A DNA stretch of 18,366 nucleotides, taken from assembly GCA_902470695.1 (NCBI GenBank), contig CABRHH010000037.1:1-18366 (forward strand). The letters run 5' to 3'. The notes beneath the pieces were generated by a model. It had not been told where the DNA came from and searched no databases. It saw only the letters and a list, made by a program, of their open reading frames with translations. Origin of the DNA: an uncultured Collinsella sp. (lineage in GTDB: Bacteria > Actinomycetota > Coriobacteriia > Coriobacteriales > Coriobacteriaceae). How positions within the stretch are numbered: the first letter of the stretch is position 1; the number at the start of each line of letters is the position of its first letter. A program made the translations under genes and the position numbers. Positions 12,306-18,366 of this stretch are shown piece after piece.

Positions 12306-13652
12306 TCAAAGCCCCAAACGGAGCCGTCTCCGCCTCCAAGCTGTTAAGGTGCCCTGCAGTTCGGAAAGCTCTTCGCTCACGATATGGAGCAGTTCTCGTT
12401 TATTGGAGACCCCCAGCGCACGGTATCCTTTCTTTCGATGTTTCGAGACGGTTGATGGGGAGATGTACAATTCGCTCGCAATTTGCCGCGCTGTTTTCCC
12501 CTCGACTATTCTCATGAGGACGTGAGCCGTGGTCGAGGTGTGGTCAAGCTCTCCTTCGGCGATGCGTGCGATAGCTTTGCGCACCTCTTCTTCTGCGGCC
12601 TGTTCGCTGCCCGTGCGGGGGCTGCACGCTTGAATGAATTCTGATTTTGACGTGACATGCATCTTCTTGAACATGCGCTGGTAATACGTTGCAACACTTG
12701 CAGGTGATATGGCAAGCAGCTTGGCAATTTCCTTTTGCGTAAGCCCGTCGAGCAACAAGACCGCAATCTGCCGTTCGCGATTACTGAGCAACTGGGCTTG
12801 TTTGCCCTGCTGGAATTGCTGAATATGGGGTCGTGAGGCTGCAAATACTATTGCCGAGCGAGTTCTCTTCTTGGTCTGAGCCCATATGAGCAACAAGGTG
12901 ATGAAGAGACAAAGCGTGATATAGACCATCGCAAGAAGGCCGTCGACTGCGCTATGGATGGAGAGGGCTGCATGGTTGGGCATGGCATCCCATAGGATCT
13001 GTCCAAATCCGATTGCGCTAAGGGTGTATAGCGCGGGCGTTCCGTTGGATGGGGAACGCTTTGCATACAGAAGCAGCAACGCATACATGGCTGCATGCAA
13101 AACGGTCGCGCTCACATGCGTCGCTATGGATGCCGTGCCGCGTGTATCGACTGCTAGGCAGAAGCTCGAAAGCTCAAAAAGAAAGCTGACTGCGCAGGTT
13201 GTGGCGAGCAGCCCGAGTGTCCTCAGCTTGGAAATGGAGGTTCGGTACGGCGTGTGGCGTTCGCCTGTCATGCTGCTTGCTGAAAACTCTGCAACCCACG
13301 AGAGCAGGAGAGGGGTTTTGCAGATGCCGACCAGCGCCCCAAGAGGTAGGGCGGCGGTGGTGCCTGGTGGGACGAAGAAGGGGAGAAGGCCAAGGCAGAG
13401 CGTCATGGCGGCTGTGCATGCGACGGAAAGACGCACCGTTGCGCCCACATGTGCGTAGAGGAAGAATGATGCCGCTACGGGCACCGCGCTGGTGAGTAGG
13501 CGAAACATGATATTGCTGTCGAGCATGGGGGTATGCGGGGCTGCCAGCAATGCAACCCCGCATACCAGAAGGGCAATGTCGTTCGGCTTGCCACCGCTTA
13601 GCGCGCGCCCCGGTTTGTGCCCGTGCCACGCTCGCATCCTTTGGGCTGTCAT
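12306..13652 (-). CDS. membrane-bound LuxR-type regulator with two tandem HTH domains
   Basis: 448-aa protein. Residues ~25-260 form about eight hydrophobic helices (for example DIALLVCGVALLAAP and AMVYITLCLFITLLLIWAQ). The cytoplasmic C-terminus carries two LuxR/GerE helix-turn-helix domains: residues ~288-340 (LSNRERQIAVLLLDGLTQKE through MHVTSKSEF) and ~376-424 (VLMRIVEGKTARQIASELYI through LGVSNKREL). Multi-helix membrane sensors with one C-terminal LuxR HTH are abundant in Coriobacteriia; a second HTH is unusual. It presumably senses a membrane or external signal and controls nearby genes. The start at 13652 overlaps the stop of an upstream membrane ORF (TCATGA), so the true protein may begin further upstream or be produced by coupling. 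Composition is AT-richer than housekeeping neighbours. Confidence 0.85.
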   Translation of the reverse strand: MTAQRMRAWHGHKPGRALSGGKPNDIALLVCGVALLAAPHTPMLDSNIMFRLLTSAVPVAASFFLYAHVGATVRLSVACTAAMTLCLGLLPFFVPPGTTAALPLGALVGICKTPLLLSWVAEFSASSMTGERHTPYRTSISKLRTLGLLATTCAVSFLFELSSFCLAVDTRGTASIATHVSATVLHAAMYALLLLYAKRSPSNGTPALYTLSAIGFGQILWDAMPNHAALSIHSAVDGLLAMVYITLCLFITLLLIWAQTKKRTRSAIVFAASRPHIQQFQQGKQAQLLSNRERQIAVLLLDGLTQKEIAKLLAISPASVATYYQRMFKKMHVTSKSEFIQACSPRTGSEQAAEEEVRKAIARIAEGELDHTSTTAHVLMRIVEGKTARQIASELYISPSTVSKHRKKGYRALGVSNKRELLHIVSEELSELQGTLTAWRRRRLRLGL

Positions 13653-13852
13653 GAGATGCTGGTGAAGACAATTGCTTCGACGATTGCGCCCCCGATTACG
13701 CCTGACAATCTGGATAGCTCATAGTGGTCTGTCACATGGCCTGCGGCGAGAAACACGACGGCAAGCATGAATCTGGTGGCCAAAGATGCCGCTAATAGCT
13801 TTTTGCCAAACGACCATGCTCTCCAGCGGCTTATACAGCTCTTTGGAACCAT
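13649..13852 (-). CDS. small membrane ORF coupled to the LuxR-type regulator, or its frameshifted N-terminus
   Basis: 67 codons with two hydrophobic stretches (FMLAVVFLAAGHV and GVIGGAIVEAIVFTSI). Its stop overlaps the regulator's ATG by 4 nt (ATGA). Regulators of this kind often have 10-12 helices, and adding these two to the eight downstream would restore ten, so this may be the regulator's own N-terminus separated by a frameshift. The ribosome-binding site before 13852 is weak. A better one (GGAATGAG) precedes an ATG at 13862 in another frame that stops after 47 codons. It is therefore either a coupled small protein or a broken gene start. Confidence 0.45.
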   Translation of the reverse strand: MVPKSCISRWRAWSFGKKLLAASLATRFMLAVVFLAAGHVTDHYELSRLSGVIGGAIVEAIVFTSIS

Positions 13853-13886
13853 GTCTGATCATCTCATTCCTGTGCGCGCCAACGTT

Positions 13887-13892
13887 ATTGTA
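13887..13892 (-). promoter_or_regulatory. possible -10 box for the LuxR-type regulator
   Basis: On the minus strand TACAAT (5 of 6 matches) lies 35 nt before the ATG at 13852. The nearest -35-like TTGAGC is only 14 bp away, so the spacing is not ideal. Confidence 0.35.
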
Positions 13893-14113
13893 AAGTACAG
13901 ACGACAGCTCAAGGCGTGTCTGTCATGAAAAGGGGTATTTGTCGTTGAGATCGAGGGTTCGTCTCTTACGATGAACCATCTGTGCATTATTTCCGGTTTG
14001 CTACCACGGTCTATCGCGCGCACCTCGTTCGCGCAACGCGGTCCCGGGTGGCCACCTATCTCACCTCGTTACCGCGCACGCCATGCCCCACCTGACGCCT
14101 TTGGATAGTTTCC

Positions 14114-14143
14114 TTGTGAGCACATACATCCTGCGCATAGACT
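14114..14143 (+). promoter_or_regulatory. candidate secA promoter
   Basis: TTGTGA (14114-14119) and TAGACT (14138-14143) are separated by 18 bp; each matches 4 of 6 consensus bases. They lie about 110 nt before the secA start. Confidence 0.35.
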
Positions 14144-14253
14144 GCATGCGGTTTGGCTAAAGTTCTCCTCAACTGTGTCTGTGCTTGACGGCCGTCGTGC
14201 TCCCAAGAGGGAGCGTACGCATCCGACAGGCGCACCGAAGAGGAAGAACCACC

Positions 14254-17057
<2,804 letters not shown>

Positions 17058-17058
<1 letters not shown>

Positions 17059-18203
17059 TGGCGCTTGACGCTGCGAGTACGGTGACGCCGGCGGCGCTCG
17101 ATGCACTCGAGGAGCGCCTGTCCGAGGTGGAGTCCTACCTGCATCTGGACGAGGCGCGCGGGCGCGTGGCGGAGCTCGAGGAGCAAAGCGCCGCCCCCGG
17201 CTTTTGGGACGATGCCGACGCCGCGCGTGAGCTCATGGCCGAACTTGCGCGCTGCCGGGGCAACGTCGAGGCCGTCGAGGGCGCCCGTGCGCGCCTGGCC
17301 GATGCCCGCGCCGCGCTCGATCTGGCTGCGGAGCTGGGCGACGAGGAGGGTGCGGAGTTCGTCTCCGAGGCCGCCGCGGCCGCCGCGGAGCTCACGCGCG
17401 CCATTGACGAGATGGAGCTTGCGAGCTGGTTCACCGGCGAGTTCGACCACGGCGACGCCATCGTCACCATCAAGCCCGGCCAGGGTGGGCTGGAGGCCCA
17501 GGACTGGACCTTCATGTTGTTCAAGATGTACATGAAGTACTGCGCGCGCCGCGGCTGGAAGGTGACGATCAACGACTGCCCGGCCGCCGAGGTCATCGGC
17601 ATCGATCGCGCCACCTTCACGGTGGAGGGCGCCGACGCGTTCGGGATGCTGCGCGCCGAGGCCGGCGTGCACCGCCTGGTGCGCATCTCGCCCACGGACG
17701 CCAAGAAGCGCCGCCAGACCACGTTTGCCGGCGTCGAGGTCATCCCGGTGCTGCCGGCCACCGTTGAGATCGAGATCGCCCCCGACGACATCCGCGTCGA
17801 CGTCTACCATGCCAGCGGCCCGGGCGGCCAGGGCGTCAATACCACCGATTCGGCGGTCCGCGTCACGCATCTGCCCACGGGCATCGTGGTGACCTGCCAA
17901 AACGAGCGGAGCCAGATCCAGAACAAGGCCGCCTGCATGGAGATCCTGAAGGCGCGCCTGTACGAGCTGGAGCTGCAGAAGCGCGAGGAGGCCCTGGACG
18001 AGATCCGCGGCCCCAAGCACGACATCGGCTTCGGCAACCAGATCCGCAACTATGTCCTGTACCCCTACGAGCTGGTGAAGGACGTCCGCACCGGCGTGGA
18101 GACGGGCAACGTCGAGTCGGTGCTGGAGGACGGCGACCTGGACCCGTTCATCATCGGCTACCACCGGTGGGCCACCGAGGCCGCCGACGCCTCCGAGATA
18201 TAA
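17058..18203 (+). CDS. prfB: peptide chain release factor 2
   Basis: RF2 recognises UGA/UAA and triggers hydrolysis of peptidyl-tRNA. The product is 381 aa, slightly longer than usual. The catalytic GGQ is at residues 256-258 (SGPGGQGVNTTDSAVRVTH), followed by the conserved NERSQIQNKAACM block. The usual autoregulatory frameshift site (an in-frame UGA after ~25 codons, near ..RGYL/DYD.. in E. coli) is absent: the equivalent stretch VESYLHLDEA is continuous. The codon-recognition tripeptide, Ser-Pro-Phe in nearly all RF2, reads Ser211-Pro212-Thr213 here (RISPTDAKKRRQTTF). The start at 17058 shares its A with the secA stop codon; there is no separate promoter. The secA-prfB order is widespread in bacteria. 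Confidence 0.95.
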
Positions 18204-18211
18204 GGCTCATG

Positions 18212-18240
18212 CGGGCTCCGGAAACGGGGCCCGTTTGCTT
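18212..18240 (+). terminator. terminator of the secA-prfB operon
   Basis: The 8-bp stem CGGGCTCC (18212-18219) with GGGGCCCG (18226-18233), including one G-U pair, has a 6-nt loop GGAAAC and is followed by TTTGCTTT. Confidence 0.75.
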
Positions 18241-18244
18241 TGGG

Positions 18245-18277
18245 CCCATGCCCGCTTGCGAGGTCGACGGGCATGGG
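18245..18277. repeat. second hairpin downstream of prfB
   Basis: The perfect 10-bp inverted repeat CCCATGCCCG (18245-18254) with CGGGCATGGG (18268-18277) has a 13-nt loop and starts 5 bp after the T-rich tail of the previous terminator. There is no U-tract; it may be a backup terminator or serve a gene on the other strand beyond the window. Confidence 0.5.
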
Positions 18278-18366
18278 GTCGCGTGCGGGCGACAGTTGGG
18301 CGCCGGCGTCTCTTCACTGGACCCCCCTCGTCCGTATGGGGGCATCGTCGCACAACGATGGCGGGT

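Larger units (their letters stand above)
13853..14253. other. divergent spacer between the regulator and secA
   Basis: No gene is seen in these 401 bases. They hold the presumed divergent promoters. The middle contains a short imperfect repeat of CACCTCGTT at about 14018 and 14062, with no identifiable role. Confidence 0.5.

Overview
The window is high-GC DNA from an actinobacterium, most likely a gut member of the Coriobacteriia (Collinsella/Olsenella-like). This is inferred from four things: strong GC-biased codon use; a bL31 protein with a long Ala/Lys/Glu tail behind a two-hairpin leader that resembles the published Coriobacteria L31 leader candidate; a membrane-bound LuxR-type regulator of the kind abundant in this class; and the secA-prfB gene pair. 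No 16S rRNA or other definitive marker is present, so the genus is a guess.

Layout. 1-1054: 3' end of a U32-family peptidase gene. 1055-1595: gene-free spacer. 1596-2810: tyrS. 2811-4064: a 1.25-kb gene-free block, the strangest part of the window. It holds a second copy of the tyrS 3' end, two near-identical palindromic modules built from 30-bp units in opposing orientation, the C-terminal scrap of an IS3-type transposase between them, and a 35-bp tandem array that runs up to the presumed ade promoter. 4065-6071: ade (adenine deaminase), whose first 70 codons contain a third, 24-bp in-frame tandem repeat. 6297-7091: a Cof-type HAD phosphatase. 7322-8773 and 8868-9155 (minus strand): citrate synthase preceded by a UPF0237 ACT-domain protein, a probable two-gene operon converging on the HAD gene.

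9156-11765 is visibly AT-richer and looks acquired. It holds an intrinsic terminator, a polytopic membrane protein, an overlapping ABC ATPase, and a short ORF that reads like the debris of another ABC permease. 11675-12278 is a compact rpmE unit: promoter, two-hairpin leader, bL31 with C-terminal extension, terminator. 12306-13852 (minus) is a membrane-anchored regulator with two successive LuxR-type helix-turn-helix domains, overlapped by 4 nt by a 67-codon membrane ORF upstream. 14254-18203 is the secA-prfB pair, joined by a 1-nt TAATG overlap and closed by a terminator. The encoded RF2 lacks the usual frameshift site and carries Ser-Pro-Thr where RF2 normally has Ser-Pro-Phe.

Functionally this is mostly housekeeping (translation, protein export, purine salvage, entry to the TCA cycle), interrupted by a repeat-rich spacer and an accessory transporter/regulator patch. 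I see no CRISPR array, tRNA, rRNA or recognised defence system.
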